DNA from: Dipteris shenzhenensis
Lineage: Eukaryota; Polypodiophyta; Polypodiopsida; Gleicheniales
DNA length: 64,000 nucleotides
Strand: one strand, 5' to 3'
NCBI GenBank assembly: GCA_047967505.1
Contig: CM106540.1
Part shown: positions 11,321 through 23,689 of the stretch, piece after piece
Layout of the letters: each line of letters opens with the position of its first letter
Numbering within the stretch: the stretch's first letter is position 1
Program-made: the position numbers and the translations under genes
The notes under the pieces: model-generated
Told to the model about the DNA's origin: nothing
The model's input: the letters and a program-made list of their open reading frames with translations, nothing else
Database searches by the model: none

Positions 11321-11616
11321 ATTTGCTCCTCGAGTTTCCTGTCACCATTGGCAATGACTCAAAATGTATTGCTCCTCCTCCCTCGTTGCTCCTCCACCCT
11401 TCCTCACTGCTCCCCCACCCTTCCTTCCGCGGCTCCTCCACCCTCTCTTGCCACATGACCTGACACAAGGAGGTGTTCTTGCAACTTGAATCTTCTCCTC
11501 AGTTTGGCTATCACCATTGGCAATGACTCAAAATGTATTGCTCCTCCTCCCTTGCTCCTCCACCCTCCCTCACTACTCCCCCACCCTTCCTCCCGCGTCT
11601 CCTCCGCCCTCTCTTG
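11281..11616. repeat. Tandem duplication of ~170 bp
   Basis: Two consecutive copies (11281-11450 and 11451-11616) start with CCACATGACC and end with CCCTCTCTTG. They overlap the end of the protease relic, so the duplication followed its decay or caused it. The pyrimidine-rich second halves create long but meaningless open frames on both strands. Confidence 0.88.
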
Positions 11617-11828
11617 TCGCTTCTTCGCTTGCAGCCCCTCTCGCTCAGGTTTGCTTGCAGCCCCTATGCCTAGGCCGCCCTTCTGCCACAACCTCTCCCC
11701 CGGCTGGTAAAGCTCGAATTGTGAACTTACCTCCTAATCTGAGTATGGTGCCAGAAGCAGATAACTCGACAAAGTCTCACCTCTTGGGGAGAGGTTTCCA
11801 TTGAGTGGTTAGGTGACTCGAGGCAGCA

Positions 11829-12181
11829 TGTGAAGATAGTGGGAGAGAAGGAAGGAGTCTCACTTGCGGCTTTCTCACATACACATTGGGGGAATACACA
11901 CAAAGGTGGAGGCTGAAAACAGTTTTCCTCTTCTTAGTTGTGAAAGCCAAAAAGAGCTCTAGTACAAAGAAATAGAAGAACCCTATATGTGGGTCTCAAA
12001 CCAAACTCAACTAACTAAGGTGGCATACTAACTGAGCCACGAACTAAAGTAGATAAGGATAGCTGTCATCCAGCTATTATTCATGGGCGGTGTACCAACC
12101 GCATCTGTAGCTAACAAGTCGGTGACATAAATGCACAACGGTCACCCTGGCATATCACGAGTGGAGCTCGATATCTCAACA
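11829..12181 (-). repeat. 3' LTR of copia element 2
   Basis: This 353-bp LTR starts TGTGAAGATAG and ends TATCTCAACA. It matches the LTR at 17018-17370 along its full length with about a dozen substitutions. Confidence 0.95.
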
Positions 12182-14110
12182 CTCCCCCTCGAGCTCAATC
12201 CCAATTCTTGCACACCAAGTAGGTCTCTGAACTTGCGCAGCTTTTCTGCGCCCAATGCCTTCGTGAATATGTCAGCTACCTGATCCTCTGTGCTGACATA
12301 AACTAGATCAATAAGACCTAGTAAAACCTTCTCCCACACATAGTGATAATGCACCTCAATGTGCTTTGTTCTAACATGATAGACTGGGTTATTTGCCAAG
12401 TGTATACTGCTCATGTTGTCACAATAAATGACAACTGGCCCATCTATAGACTGATGCATATCATATAGTAGCTTATGTAACCAAGCTACCTCACATGCAG
12501 CCATTGCTGCATCCCTGTACTCAGCCTCTGTGCTCGACAAGGCAACTGTAGGCTGTTTCTTGCTGCTCCAAGTGATTGCAGCACTCCCAAAAGAGAACAC
12601 ATATCCACTGGTAGATCGTCTATCAGAAATACTACCAGCCCAATCAGCATCAGTGTATCCATGCACCTGTATCTGAACCCCAGCCTCATAAAATAGTCCA
12701 TACTGCAATGTGGACTTCACATACCTGAGTATGCGTCTAGCCGCATCCAAATGTGGTTTCCTTGGAGCCTGCATAAACTGACTTACCAATCCAACAGCAT
12801 AGCTCAAATCTGGCCTGGTAATAGTCATATAAATCAAACTTCCTACTATGCATCTGTACATAGTAGGGTCTTCTAGAAGCTCACCTGCATCTGCGCTCAG
12901 CTTCACATTCTGCTCCAAAGGAACTGAAATAGGCTTACAGCCTGTCATCCCATATTTGGACAACATGTCCAATCCATACTGTCTCTTGCAACAGCTGTAT
13001 CCCACTTGGTGATCTAATCACCTCAATGCCCAAGAAATAACGTAGCTCTCCCAAATCCTTCATCTCAAACTTTTGCTTCAATAGCATTTTCACATGAAGG
13101 ATATCTTCATCACTATCACCTGTGATGATCAAATCATCAACATAAATGACAAGCAGCATAATACCTTTCTCTGTTTTTCTCACATAAAGTGAGAAATCTG
13201 CCTTGGAAATCTGAAAGCCAATACTGACAAGATACTGTCCTATCTTGTCAGACCATGATCTAGGTGCTTGCTTCAAGCCATACAAGGCTTTCTTCAACCT
13301 GCAAACAAACTCAGGATGAACAGCATGAACATAACCTGGTGGCTACTCCATAAAGACCTCTTCTTGCAAATCACCATGCAAGAAAGCATTCTTTACATCC
13401 ATCTGATGTAAAGACCATCCCTTTGATGGAGCCATAGCAATGACTGCTCTTACAGTTGCCATCCTTGCAACCGGACCGAATGTTTCTTCATAATCAATGC
13501 CATATGTCTGTGCATACCCCTTGACTACTAATCTTGCCTTGTATCTATTCACAGAACCATCTGCATTGTGCTTGACCTTATAAACCCACTTACACCCAAT
13601 TGCATTCTTGTCTTTAGGCAAAGGCACTAATTCCCATGTAGCATTTGCTTCCAAGGCATCCATTTCTTCATCCATGTCTTTCTCCCATTTTTCTTTTCCC
13701 ATGGCTTGCTCAAAAGAAGTGGGTTCTGGTTCCTGTATCACTTTGACCATATAGGCATAGTGAAGCGCTGTAAATCCATCATATTTCAGCCTATCCATAG
13801 GATATCTAGCTCTTGTAGACCTGCGCAAAATAGACTCACTTCCAGGTGCTCTCAAAACATCCCTGGTCTTCCTTACTCTAGGATTAACAACAGAAGGAAT
13901 ACCCAACTCATCATCAATGCTCTGTTCTGAGCCACTGGATTCACCATCCACATAAGAGTGACCTGCATTCACATCAAACATGAGCTGATCTACCTTCTCT
14001 TTTCCTATTCGTGATACCTGCGTACCACTATATGCATTGCTTTGAGGAGATTCTCCTGATCTCAATCTGTCTGTCCATGGCGAAGTATGTGAACCACTAC
14101 TAGAGGACAC
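12142..14110 (-). pseudogene. Copia reverse transcriptase and RNase H (element 2)
   Basis: Three minus-strand frames together cover the C-terminal half of copia Pol. The first (14110-13343) has [20 protein letters not shown], the [10 protein letters not shown] block and [18 protein letters not shown]. The second (13297-12935) has ALYGLKQAPRSW and the catalytic IYVDDLIITGD box. The third (13005-12142) has GSLIYMTITRPDLSYAV, the RNase H aspartates in YTDADWAG, STEAEYRDAA, CDNMSSIHLANNPVYH and RTKHIEVHYH. A stop just after the [11 protein letters not shown] region (near 13343) and a frameshift around 12935-13005 break the reading frame. The frames extend slightly into the LTR, as usual for copia. 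Confidence 0.9.
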
Positions 14111-14140
14111 TGCAGGTCCACTAATATTTTGTGATTGCTG

Positions 14141-15434
14141 CTATGAATTCTGTGCAGCATTACCATTTTGTGCATCTACATCAATCATCACATTTACTGG
14201 TTCATACCAGCTGCTCATCTCATAAAAAACAACATCTCTGCTCACTGTAAACTTACGAGTAGAAGGGTTATAGCATCTATATCCTTTCTGTTGCAGAGAA
14301 TAACCAATAAAGACGCACTTCTCAACTTTTTGATCCAACTTGGACCTCAACTCATCTGGCACATGAACATAGGCAATGCAACCAAAAATTTTCAGATGAG
14401 AAATATCTGGTTTCCTATCAGTATACATCTCCTCTAGCGTCATGCCATGTATTGCTGCAGTGGGAGTCCTGTTCATTATGTAAACTGTTGTAGCAACTGC
14501 TTCAGCCCAATAATAATCTCGAAGGTCTTTTTCATTTAGCATGGCCCGAGATACCTCTCCAATATGCCTGTTTTTCCTTTCTGCAAGTCCATTTTGCTGT
14601 GGGGTATGACTGCATGAATATTGCTGCTTTATGCCATGCTCCTGCAGGAACCTTGCAAACTCATTTGAAAGGTACTCTCCCCCTCCATCTGACCTTAGGC
14701 ATTTTATTTGCAGGCCTGTTTCTTTTTCAACCATAGCATTAAAAGCTTTGAAGTGCCCAAACACTTTTCTTTTTCATAAAATACACCCAAACTTTTCTGC
14801 TATAGTCATCAATAAAAGTGACAAAATAGTGACAGTCTCCAATAGATGCAGCTTTAGTAGTCCACACATTAGAGTGGATTAATTCTAATGGCTTTTTACT
14901 CTCTTGAACATGCCTAGGAAATGGTTTCCTTGCTTGTTTTTCAAATTGACAGGCTTCACAAACCTTATGCATTTCTGCAACCTTGAATTTAGGCAATCCT
15001 GCAACAATATTTTGGGCTTGCATTGATTTAAGTCACTGTATATTAACATGACCAATGCGTTTATGTCAGATATCAATATCTGCAACTACACCGGTCCCAT
15101 GTGCAAACATTGCTACACTCAATTCAGGCATGTCCGCATCCAACGTAAACATCCAACCCTTCTTCTTTCCTTTTGCTATCAAGCGACCGTTATTTTTCAT
15201 ATCCTCAACAAAGCATCCATGAGGATTAAATCTGACCTGCAAGCCCTGCTCAACCATTTGGCCAACAGAAACCAGGCTCTTGGTGATGTTCAGGACATGA
15301 AATACATCAGACAGGTATTTCTTTTTCCCGTCCTGCATAGACAAAGGAATTTTACCAATCTGCACAATAGGATGTGCAGTATCATCACCAGTCTCCACAA
15401 ATCCTGGTCTTTCCATTTTCCTTGCATCCTGCAT
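14141..15434 (-). pseudogene. Copia GAG-pre-integrase and integrase (element 2)
   Basis: From right to left this covers the region after the protease: a GAG-pre-integrase segment with YLSDVFHVLNITKSLVSVGQ (15434-15066), the zinc-binding part ending CEACQFEKQ, the first catalytic aspartate in the HSNVWTT region and FVTFIDDYSRKVWVYFMK (about 15023-14739). Then come LRSDGGGEYLS with the second aspartate and HTPQQNGLAERKNRH with the glutamate (14764-14141). The first catalytic aspartate position reads Asn (HSNVW against the usual HSDVWGP), and the frame changes near 14750 and 15050. The enzyme, which inserts copia cDNA into the genome, would be dead. Confidence 0.88.
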
Positions 15435-16502
15435 TTATTCTGCATGACCTGTCATGTGGTTTGACGCACCTGAGTCAACATACCACACATCATTTCTTTC
15501 ATCTGCACTTGTCACAGAATTAGTCATGTGCTTTATCATAAACAGATGCTCATTTCTATCATCACCCTGTCTACTAGAAGATGCATAATTGCCTTGCTGC
15601 AATTTTCCATTCATAATGTCATTCTTCTTTTTGTAGCAGTCTTTAGCCATATGACCCATTTTACCACAGTAGTAGCATTCCACATTGCTATTTGCATTTT
15701 GGCCTCTCTGCCATCCACCACGGCCTCTTTGGCTCCCCCTGCCTCTAGAGTTACCACGTCCTTCTCCATAGGACTGGTTTTCTTGAGTTTGCTGCATATT
15801 CTGATTTCTACCATGGCCTCCAGATCGGCCTCCTCTACCTCTGCCTCTACCTCTGCCAGCATTTGAGTAGAAGACAGTTTCTTTTGAAGTTCCTCCTGAA
15901 GAAGATGCACCACCATTTCTCTGCTCTTCAGAAATTAGAAGAGCAAACAACTCCTCAAAATCAGGAAATTTTTCACGGACGGCAATGGATGTCCGGAACT
16001 GTGCATAATCCTTTCCTAGACCATTCAAGGTCACAGAAACTAAATCATCATCTTCCACTGGTGACCCAATGGAAGCAAGTGCATCTGCAATTTTCTTCAC
16101 CTTCATGTGGTAGTCATTGATGCTCATATTTTCTCTCCGCACATTGTGCAACTCCTGCTTGAGCTGCATTTTTCTGGCTTGTGTATTTGTGCTGTACATT
16201 TTTGCCAAAGTATCCCATGCCTCCTTTGGCGTACTTGCATCCTGAATATGCACAATCATAGAATCTGAAATACCGATAGACAGCTAGTACATAACTTTTC
16301 TGGCTCTCTCATGCCATCCTCTTAATGCTTGCATTTCCTGTTGATTGGGAACATTAGGAAGAACTGGTTCTTCTTCATTTCCTGTAATGAACTCCCAATA
16401 GCCTTTTCCCATAAGGAAATTCGTCATTCTAAACTTCCATGCCTAGAAGTTGTTCTTGTTAAGCTTTTCAGTGACAATCTGTGAAAGAGAGTCAGACGCC
16501 AT
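15435..16502 (-). pseudogene. Copia gag and protease active site (element 2)
   Basis: The gag start codon is read at 16502-16500 (MASDSLSQIVTEKLNKNNF). Two in-frame stops follow within the first 80 codons. From 16259 the frame is open for 274 codons: helical gag with TLAKMYSTNTQARKMQLKQE, a Gly/Arg-rich stretch, the zinc knuckle CYYCGKMGHMAKDC (all four CCHC ligands present), and the protease active site VWYVDSGASNHMTG with the D-S-G triad. A stop after HAE ends it. The Gly/Arg stretch near residues 150-195 is unusually pure GRGRG. Confidence 0.9.
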
Positions 16503-17004
16503 TATAGAACACTGTAAAATATTCTGTCACCGCAAAAAACACAGCTTTTGCCTCACACGGGCAGATCTACAAAATTGTCGAAAGTGGTATTTGACCACAC
16601 AGTCACTTCCTAGTAACGATTTTGCATCAACAGGCAACAAGGATGATTCTGCAACTCCTAATATATCTACGCACAGGCATACGATGCAATTTCTACGGTA
16701 ACTTTTTACCGACCAGTAGAGCAGTGGTCGCACAGCAAAAACAGGGCCTTTTTGTGAGTGCCTGCGAAGAACTTCCACCTTCAAAACGGGCCCTGAAATG
16801 GCCTGCGAAGAACTTCCCGCAGCATATACTGCCCTCTCGCCACATCGCGAAGGGCGTCTCAATCTGAGACAGTGCACTCTTGCACTTCCGGCTGTGCTAC
16901 CTGCAGAGATTTACTCCCAAACTCGAAAAAGGAAAGCAACACTAGTCCTTTTACCAGGACACTACGAACTTGGTTTGCTTTCTTGAGCTCCTTACCACGA
17001 ACCA

Positions 17005-17017
17005 GGCTCTGATACCA
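17005..17017 (-). promoter_or_regulatory. Primer binding site, initiator tRNA-Met
   Basis: The plus strand reads GGCTCTGATACCA and directly adjoins the 5' LTR of copia element 2. The minus strand is complementary to the 3' end of tRNA-iMet. Confidence 0.95.
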
Positions 17018-17370
17018 TGTCAAGATAGTGGGAGAGAGGGAAGGAGTCTCACTTGCGGCTTTCTCACATACATAATGGGAGAATATACACAAAGGTGGAG
17101 GCTGAAAACAATTTTCCTCTTCTTAGTTGTGAAAGCCAAAAAGAACTCTAGTACAAAGAAATAGAAGAACCCTATATGTTGGTCTCAAACCAAACTCAAC
17201 TAACTAAGGTGGCATACTAACTGAGCCACGAACTAGAGTAGATAAGGATAGCTGTCATCCAGCTATTATTCATGGACGGTGTACCAACCGCATCTGTAGC
17301 TAATAAGTCAGTGACATAAATGCACAACGGTCACCCTGGCATATCACGAGTGGAGCTCGATATCTCAACA
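17018..17370 (-). repeat. 5' LTR of copia element 2
   Basis: This LTR starts TGTCAAGATAG and ends TATCTCAACA, and is the full-length partner of 11829-12181. Confidence 0.95.
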
Positions 17371-17412
17371 CAGCACACATCTCCTTTAAAGCCACAAGTC
17401 AACATATTAACA

Positions 17413-17425
17413 TGGTATCAGAGCC
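17413..17425 (+). promoter_or_regulatory. Plus-strand primer binding site, initiator tRNA-Met
   Basis: TGGTATCAGAGCC follows a CA-ending LTR border. It is the only plus-strand primer site of this type that I saw in the window. Confidence 0.85.
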
Positions 17426-18021
17426 AATCTCTAACTGGTACGTGGCCAAAGGAGTTAGTTGAAACTCTGCCACATAGCAGTGAGATAGAGACTTAGCAAA
17501 AGAAGGCATTTCCTTAGCTTTGATGTAATAACACGTGGCATAAGGAGATTGGACCAGAAGCTGTTGGAAGACTATTGAAGGTCATGGGTAGTAGAAACAT
17601 CCAATAGCCATGCACATAGAGCACGAGGCAAATTAATGGAGCAGCTACAAAACTTGACACATGGGAGAATGCTAGTAGGAAAATCATGGTTGATGGACAA
17701 GCGCCACATTGAAGATGGGACAACGGAGCTCGAGATGAGGAACCACAAGTGCCATGTGGGACACGTGCAGAATGAGCATCCAATTGCAGTGCAGAAGTAG
17801 ATCTTAAAGCAGACTGACCAAGAGCAGTTTGACACGGGTAGCGAGCTAGCTGGAATTGGGACCAATAGATTAGCACATCAAAAGCTGTTGCAATCAAAGC
17901 AGCAGTGTGAATCGCGGGAAGCCTACAGAGGCGTGGGCAGAGAAAGCTCCCATAATCGGCTGCGATGCACATGGTAGCATGAGCTCAAGGGCCCCAACCT
18001 CGATTCACCTAGCCACTCCAT

Positions 18022-18024
<3 letters not shown>

Positions 18025-18062
<38 letters not shown>
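18025..18062. repeat. (GA)n microsatellite
   Basis: This is an uninterrupted GA dinucleotide run, seen directly. Confidence 0.97.
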
Positions 18063-18064
<2 letters not shown>

Positions 18065-18520
18065 CTATGTGAAGAAGAAGAAGTCTTTGAGTGAGGGAAT
18101 TGTCACTATGTCTTTACTGCTCTTCAAAGCCTGTAGGTAATTCTTGATTGAGTAACTTTCTTATTCAAAGGTAGCAGCTCCCTCACTTAGATTCAGGCTA
18201 ATTAAGGTTGATTTTACTACGTTGAAAAAAATCTCCATCAAGGAGAATTGCCATCAGACCTAAGCAAACCATTTGTTTGTTCCTATCTTTGCTATGGATG
18301 GGACCATTGCTTTTCTCAAGGGAAAATACAATCCAACTATTGAGGCTATCAGTTCCTTGCCCTGTGTGATGTGACAGTGATAGAAACAGACCTCGGTGAT
18401 TCCTTTGAGTATCTCTACACCTTGGCGGCATTCTTGTTGCAACTAAGCGATGTCATTATTTTGTGGCCTATTCAGAACATCTCGTAGATCTGGGAAGTCC
18501 TATTCTTGAATCGGTTTCTA

Positions 18521-18943
18521 ATCATGAGCAAATCAAAGATGGGATGAAGAGACTGGTGGAGTAGAAGAACGATTGAGGCTTAACAAAGAGCGGATTTCGG
18601 TAGATATTTCTAGCCTTGATTCTTCATATTTTGATTAAGGACTTGCGTATTGGTAGCCTTCTTTCTGTTCCTTCGTGATATCATATCAGATTGTTGGTAG
18701 CCTATTGCTCTTGTACTTGCACTTTGGGAAAAGCAATTTTCCTTTGATGTTCATGATGAAAGCACACTACGGTGTATGTAAAAAGTACTCTTTTTGGAAA
18801 AACAGTGGAGTTCTAAAGTTCTGAGAAGTCATATAGTACTAAATAATATAGTAGTATTTTGTAAAATGAGGAATCCTTCCCCACACATTGAGAATTACGT
18901 GATCTTTGATCAAATGTTCCCCCCACACAACAAGCATTTTTTA

Positions 18944-19001
<58 letters not shown>

Positions 19002-19629
19002 GCCTCTCTCAACATCTCTAGTCTCTCGTTGTATCGCAAGCTTTGTCTCTCTCACTCGCAGGCTTCCAATACCTCTCTTGTTATCTTGCATAGGTCCCTC
19101 CCTCGCTTCTTTTTACTCTCTCTCTCTTAAGCTCTCTTTCACACACAAGTCAAGGACACTTATTCTTGTTGTTTGATGTGATCCACAAGCAACACTAGAA
19201 GGTTTAGCAGACGGGATATTCTCTTACGTAATATTTCTTCACCAAGCATGCTTGTATTAGTTCATCAATACTTGGTCTCACCATTCATTAAGTTGAGATG
19301 AGCCTCTGAGTGCCTCATGGATAGATCATTGAAGTGTAGCCATTGAAAGATTGTGTGCAAGATCGATGATTCGACTTCAAATATAGTGGATTCTGACATC
19401 GATGTCATTCCCTTAGCCTAGCCATCTAACACAATGCTGCCAAGTGAAGACGAATCCTTCTCATTTTTAATAAACTTTTTTGAACGGAGCATGAAACATG
19501 ACATGACATTTCAAAAAAGTGACAAAAAACTTGAGTGCGAAGGGAGACATTTCGACCAGGATTATATGACATCCAAACATGAAACAAGTGTAACCGCATA
19601 ATTTCCAAAGGAGTAAATACCAAAGACGA
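18521..19629. other. No gene; contains a (CT)n microsatellite
   Basis: Besides the CT repeat at 18947-19000 and a CT-rich stretch to about 19130, I see no supported gene. Confidence 0.4.
18947..19000. repeat. (CT)n microsatellite
   Basis: An uninterrupted CT run gives Ser/Leu frames that are not genes. Confidence 0.97.
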
Positions 19630-19911
19630 TTGTTTCATAACTTGAAGACATCACTGGGTGTTATCAAAGGAGTGCAAAGTGCTGATAAGTTAGTTGCAAA
19701 GAGAGCAGTGCTCGACATGATTGCCAACAAATCAGTGGCAAAACAATTTAGTGATATCAAATTGGCTAAAGCCCTTGGTATTCAACCACACAATTTTAAG
19801 ATTCATTGTATCAACATAAAAGGAGCAAATTTCAAATGGCTTGATGGAAGTCGGAGGAGCAGGCGAGATTGTCTAAGTTTTGAGGTAGTTAATTCTAATA
19901 TCAACTTCTAG
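19630..19911 (+). other. Unidentified open frame
   Basis: This 93-codon plus-strand frame reads like real protein, with regular helices (for example SADKLVAKRAVLDMIANKSV and SDIKLAKALGI), but I do not recognise the family. The end is Arg/Ser-rich. It may be a fragment of a DNA transposon protein. No partner frames were identified around it. Confidence 0.3.
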
Positions 19912-21335
19912 AGAGACAACACTAGAAGAAGGATGTTTACAAGTGGAGGCTTAGTCCAAATTAGTATGCACGGCATCCTACCCACTACTTGGAGCTACCA
20001 AATCAATATGCACGACATCCTACCCACTACTTGGAGCTTACAGAGGTACATCAATCATCTTTTGGGAGGTGCATCATCAACTTTTAGTACTATGTAGTAC
20101 TAGTTAAACTATTTAGTTTTATTGAATACTATTTGGTACTAAACAACATTAAAATGTCACTTTTTTTTTTTGGGCCAAAGAAAATTGATTATATTTATCT
20201 CAGAGTGATATCTACATCTTTATAGTCATATCTTTATAGCTCTACGGGTCCATAACAGGAGATACATCCTCACACAAGGGATAAAGCAAAAAAACCCTCT
20301 TTTTAGGGCATACTAGTCCCTTACTATCCATTCCAAAAAAGGAAAAGGGCAAGCCCTGCTTACAATGGAAAGTACTTCAGAGTCTCTTATAGACACAAGA
20401 GGGGACTTGGAAAGAGACTTTTTGTAGCCTCATCAAACACCAAAATTAGTTCAGGGGATACCATATGATAAGGATTTTTCATACGAAGGTTGTTACATAC
20501 ATACTCCAAATTGCACCATCTTCAAAATATTTCTTGTCCATGGCGGACATATGTAGCTAGTCTCTTCGAAGCCTCATGGTTCTATAATGACATTATGTTG
20601 TCTATTTTCTCTTTTATTTTCCAATGTCTAATGAGAGTCTCCTCACTATATAGAGACAGAAAGTTTTTATGCATTCAAGATATCCATTAGAGGTAATTTC
20701 TCAAACCTACCTATTTCTAACTTCAGTCAAGTGATTCAATGAATCTATAGTGTCTTCCCTATATGTCTCATGCAACTAGTGTTTTCATCCCTATATGTCT
20801 CATGGAGGCTGCAACTAGTGTCTTCAGAGCCTTATGGTCTTATTATCTTTGCCTCTGGCTTGGCATCTTCTACCACCATTTGTCCCCTCACGTCTCCCAC
20901 CTTAACTTTGCCTCCATTCACCTCTCTAGATCCATCTCTCCCCACCTCGCCAATGTCTACCGACTCAGTCACCTCCATCTCACCCCACCTCGCCATCATT
21001 TGATCTGGGGTAATAATGAGTTGATTACCTATGAACAATCAATAACTCCCTCCTAAAGGTCTGCAGAGGATCTAATGAGATATCCTGAGATAGATTTTGT
21101 AACCCTATAAGTGGAGAAGAGTACTATCCAGCAGCTCCCTGATCACTTTAGCCTAAGAATCTGAATGACCAGCTCCTCCATAATCTGGATGCCTCCTGAG
21201 AATATAGGGTGGTAGCCTAAGCTGGTCATCATCAATGTCACACCTTCTCTTTTCATCAACCAACTCAGTACTCAACCTGGAATGTTCAAGATTGTACTAA
21301 GCACTTATCTGGAAATCCAACCTCTTTTTTTCCTA
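19912..21335. other. No gene seen
   Basis: No supported feature is visible. A short direct repeat of GCA(T/C)G(G/A)CATCCTACCCACTA type occurs near 19970-20040, and the DNA just left of the MULE-like element is otherwise plain. Confidence 0.35.
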
Positions 21336-21344
21336 TTTCACCAT

Positions 21345-21416
21345 GGGTGTGATTTTTTGGTGAGCTTTTTGTCACGAGCTTTTTTTCAATTTTCATGAAT
21401 ATTGTGAGCGTTTCAT
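21345..21416 (+). repeat. Left terminal inverted repeat of element A
   Basis: It contains GTGAGCTTTTT at 21360-21370, CGAGCTTTTTTT at 21375-21386 and TGTGAGC at 21403-21409. It matches the reverse complement of 35736-35807 in the same register. Confidence 0.85.
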
Positions 21417-21779
21417 TCACTCATCTCCCTAGCGTCTCTATTCCATCCAGGAGCTGAGAGGGGGTGTTAGAGGCCGACATCTACTGATGTCACCTAGAGA
21501 GAGAGGGCCTTGCTTATGGATATGAATGAACCTGACATGACAACTTCGTAAAGTAAGGCTTATGAAGTAATGGAAGGATCCTCATGCAATACTATGTGTG
21601 TACAATAATGTGTGCATGGAATTTGGAAAAACCTTTCTTTGAAATCAAAATGAAGGTATCACGGCTTAGATTGGGAGGAGATGAGGAGAAATCAAAAACC
21701 AACATGAAGAGAAGTCCCATCCACACAATGCACTATCAACAAATAAAGAGGTCAAGAGACTTTTTTTCACCTGCATTCC

Positions 21780-22420
21780 ACTGAACAGTTGCAGGGCTAC
21801 CTTGCCATGCCCATTCTGAGCACAACCAGCACTTATGTCACTCCAGGAGACCACATTCCACTGTGACATCTCTGTGAACACTGCCCTTGCATCATTTAGG
21901 TCACGCACTTGCAATACATATGGACGAGGGCATTCCCCACAATAACATCTGACTCCCATCATTGCCAGCAATAGTAGCATGGGTCACACGACCCTCTTCT
22001 AGGGATGTCATACAAGCATAAGCATCCACAATGCAGATGAAGGTGATCTTGTCTCTGGCACGAGACCTTCAACCTGCATTTGGCCAAACAGTTGCAGAGA
22101 TTCTTTGCCATGCCCTTTATGGGCAATCACTCAATCCTCTGCTAGGGCAGTCACGATGGCTCACAAATCCATAAGGCAAAGAGTAGCAATGCCTCCTTGC
22201 CAATCAGGGCACTCCAGGAGATCACATCTCACTGTAGCAACTCTGTAACAAACACCACCATCACATCCTCTCTGCTGCTGCATTTGCTATACATATTGAT
22301 GAGAGCATTCCCCACAACAAAATCCAACTCCCATCTGTTGCTAACAATAGTAGCATAGATTACTTTACCCTCTTCTAAGGCTCCCATGCATCGTAGAGAG
22401 TAGCGCCTTCACTTCGCATG
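21780..22420 (-). pseudogene. Pentatricopeptide repeat (PPR) gene fragments
   Basis: Minus-strand frames show several PPR motifs in mixed frames: VVGNALINMYSKCSS followed by REDVMVVF (about 22330-22200), HKGHGKESLQLFGQMQVEG (about 22130-22060), and LNDARAVFTEMSQWNVVSW with CAQNGHGKVALQLFSGMQV (about 21930-21770). PPR proteins bind organellar RNA and direct its editing or processing. The motif wording matches the PLS-type repeats of editing factors common in ferns and lycophytes. Frameshifts and stops separate the motifs, so this is a relic. Its place inside the MULE-like element suggests capture of a host gene fragment. Confidence 0.75.
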
Positions 22421-23689
22421 TAGTTAGTACTCATCTCTGTTAAAAAAAACATCATTCTAAATATTTCACCATCTACCACTTATTTTAAATTTGGCATATG
22501 AAGCATTCATCGCAGAACTACTACTTTAAAATGCAATTTCGTAATTTGGATTCCAAGATACTTCTCACAACATCACTTCTTAAACATAATAGCTGAAAAT
22601 GTAAGAATATTTTTAGCTTTTACATTTAAAGATCCTTGCCACACAACATTATAATAAAAATATCGAATATTAAGCAAGAGATGATAAGCTTATTGTATTA
22701 ACACCGGTCATAACAAAGTTCATCTTCTCTCCATTAGTTTTAGTGATGTGTACAACAATATGTACAAAATATAACACTTAATCCAATCTAATTGCTTGAA
22801 AGTATTAACCGTACAAGTGCATGTGTACTCATAAACTCTGAAAAACCTAATGTCCTTGTGGTTTCGTAGTACTACGGCTTCATCGTACATTCGAGTTATG
22901 ATCTATTGCTGCAAATAGATTGCCAATAAAAAACTTGATGGTTAATTACATCTGTTATGCTGAGCAACTGCTTCAGGTAAAAAAAGAGGGTACAAACATG
23001 TACACCAGCAACGGCTGCTCGCTGCCAACGCTACCAAAAAAGCCAAAAAATCTAATTTAAACACATAGGCTTCATATTGTTCTATAGCTCAACCAAGCTT
23101 ATCTAAAATGCAAGACGTTAATGAAATGAGATTAAATAGTCCTCAACAATGATTAGGCTGCAGTGCTTTCAGTAGCCAGACAATGAAACATTGGTTGTGG
23201 CACCTGTAAATCGTTACATTGCCACAATGGAAAATCAACATTCCTTCCAAAAAATGTGTGATATGAAAGCAGGAACAAATACAGACTCATAGGTAGGACA
23301 TTCATGAAATGAGATTAAACACTCCCTAGCAATGATTAGTGCTTTCAGTAGCCAGACAATGATTCAAAAATATATTGAGTCTATACCCAAGTTATGGATT
23401 GTTTACTCAAGCTGAAATGAAATTAAGAGAGGTTTTGACATACAATCGAGTGGACATGTCCAGAAAGTAAAAGCTATAGTCTATACCCAAGTTATGGACT
23501 TTTTACTCAAGCTGAAATGAAGTTAGGGTAGGTTTTGACATATAGGTAGGCTACAAAAGTTTCAAGGATGCGAAACTTGGAAAAACAATCTCTACAATAG
23601 AATCTAGCTTCATGCCACTATGTTGCATTTTCCCAAAAAGCTCGAGCAAGAACAGCATGCACATGTTCAGTGCATCCTGCAATCAAAGC
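22421..23689. other. Spacer with local duplications
   Basis: No gene is seen. Two direct repeats are visible: CAGTAGCCAGACAATGA at about 23170 and 23347, and GTCTATACCCAAGTTATGGA with about 45 bp of following sequence at about 23379 and 23479. Confidence 0.55.

Larger units (their letters stand above)
11824..17375 (-). mobile_element. Ty1-copia element 2, near full length, with LTRs and 5-bp TSD
   Basis: A nearly complete copia element lies in minus orientation. LTRs of 353 bp each are at 11829-12181 and 17018-17370, and the 5-bp duplication CAGCA lies at 11824-11828 and 17371-17375. The primer binding site for initiator tRNA-Met is at 17005-17017, and a G-rich tract (minus-strand read) adjoins the left LTR at about 12182-12192. 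Gag, protease, integrase, reverse transcriptase and RNase H follow in copia order from right to left. The LTRs differ at about a dozen positions by my count, roughly 3-4 percent, so the insertion is not recent. Several stops and frameshifts break the polyprotein. It sits in the end of an older LTR element whose own primer site follows at 17413. Confidence 0.95.
17371..18520 (+). mobile_element. Older LTR element split by copia element 2
   Basis: The DNA right of the copia insertion ends an LTR at about 17412 (...ATTAACA) and continues with TGGTATCAGAGCC at 17413-17425, a plus-strand primer binding site for tRNA-iMet. The LTR end was therefore the insertion target. The downstream leader and interior (to roughly 18500) carry no recognisable gag or pol, so the boundary on the right is a guess. 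A (GA)n microsatellite lies at 18025-18062. Confidence 0.6.

Noticed and set aside
18794-19130. Ser/Leu repeat frames
   Set aside because: These are produced by the (CT)n microsatellite.
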